Under the pieces are notes generated by a model. That model did no database searches, had not been told where the DNA came from, and was given only the letters and a program-made list of their open reading frames with translations. From Christensenella sp. UBA5327 (GTDB lineage: Bacteria > Bacillota > Clostridia > Christensenellales > Aristaeellaceae), in NCBI GenBank assembly GCA_002411105.1, contig DHQX01000053.1, positions 1 through 37,941 of the forward strand: a stretch of 37,941 bases of DNA, in the 5' to 3' direction. How positions within the stretch are numbered: position 1 is the first letter of the stretch; every line of letters begins with the position of its first letter. Position numbers and translations under genes: made by a program. Shown here in pieces: positions 37,814 to 37,941 of the stretch.

Positions 37814-37941
37814 TGTACCCCACCCGTCCCCGTCCCGCAATATGTGAAAACTGAGGTTTTGCCTAAACAAACCAAGCCTTCATCGGCCGAAAAATAAATA
37901 AAATTAATTAGTTGACATGGTGGTGGTGGTATGGTATATTC
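37814..37941. other. Intergenic region at the right edge
   Basis: It holds a TCGGCCGA palindrome (37883-37890) next to A/T-rich DNA and a plus-strand promoter at the edge. I see no clear minus-strand promoter for the kinase operon in it. Confidence 0.5.
37912..37940 (+). promoter_or_regulatory. Promoter reading out of the window
   Basis: TTGACA (37912-37917), 17 bases, TATATT (37935-37940). The spacer contains TGGTGGTGGTGG, four tandem TGG triplets. The gene it serves is beyond the window and would be divergent from the kinase operon. Confidence 0.7.

Overview
The window reads as a piece of chromosome from a high-GC member of the Bacillota, most likely an uncultured clostridial lineage (inference). 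The evidence is a valS T-box leader, a lysine (L-box) riboswitch, type III pantothenate kinase, TmcAL, a DacF-type carboxypeptidase, an ECF-type vitamin transporter S component, two-subunit class I fumarase, and many textbook sigma-A promoters (TTGACA / TATAAT) with strong AGGAGG ribosome sites. I see no transposase, phage gene, CRISPR array, rRNA or tRNA. Almost every base is coding or short regulatory DNA.

Layout. 1-3443 (+): 3' part of a large secreted protein with a Thr-Pro stalk, about six Ig-like repeats and a C-terminal ABC substrate-binding-like domain. 3503-9612 (-): a SixA-CHAD fusion; an amino-acid ABC importer whose binding-protein gene sits behind a lysine riboswitch; a small membrane protein; and an HtrA-type protease. 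9804-18833 (+): a HAD hydrolase, then rpmH-rnpA-yidD-yidC-jag, yceD-rpmF, T-box-valS, rsmH and rsmI. This is a translation/membrane-insertion block without dnaA or mnmE beside it. 18973-20400 (+): ECF S component plus coaX (pantothenate uptake and first CoA step). 20514-24728 (+): ECF sigma factor, its likely membrane anti-sigma, a VanW/SH3 protein and a peptidoglycan-binding protein; three look-alike ECF promoters tie these together. 24789-28850 (-): tmcAL, fumarase alpha and beta, dacF. 28897-32088 (+): two tandem mgtE magnesium transporters, each with its own promoter, short leader ORF and terminator. 32068-37813 (-): PfkB kinase, class II aldolase, then an oxidoreductase-asd-dapA-dapB operon for diaminopimelate/lysine.

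The most unusual thing is the mgtE region. Each mgtE copy is preceded by TTGACA-N18-TATAAT, a 25-codon leader ORF with a strong ribosome site, and a hairpin with a T-run before the mgtE start. The two leader peptides align without gaps and share M, G4, C7, A9, E11-D12, P14-R15, A22-L23 and the same stop. Acidic residues followed by proline recall the E. coli mgtL leader, which senses magnesium through ribosome instability. I see no M-box riboswitch. This looks like a peptide-based magnesium attenuator in a Gram-positive, duplicated with its gene.

Lysine appears twice: uptake is under an L-box riboswitch (7334-7552), while synthesis (asd-dapA-dapB) has an ordinary promoter and an unexplained Gfo/Idh/MocA oxidoreductase as first gene. 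All functional calls come from reading motifs by eye; no database search was run.
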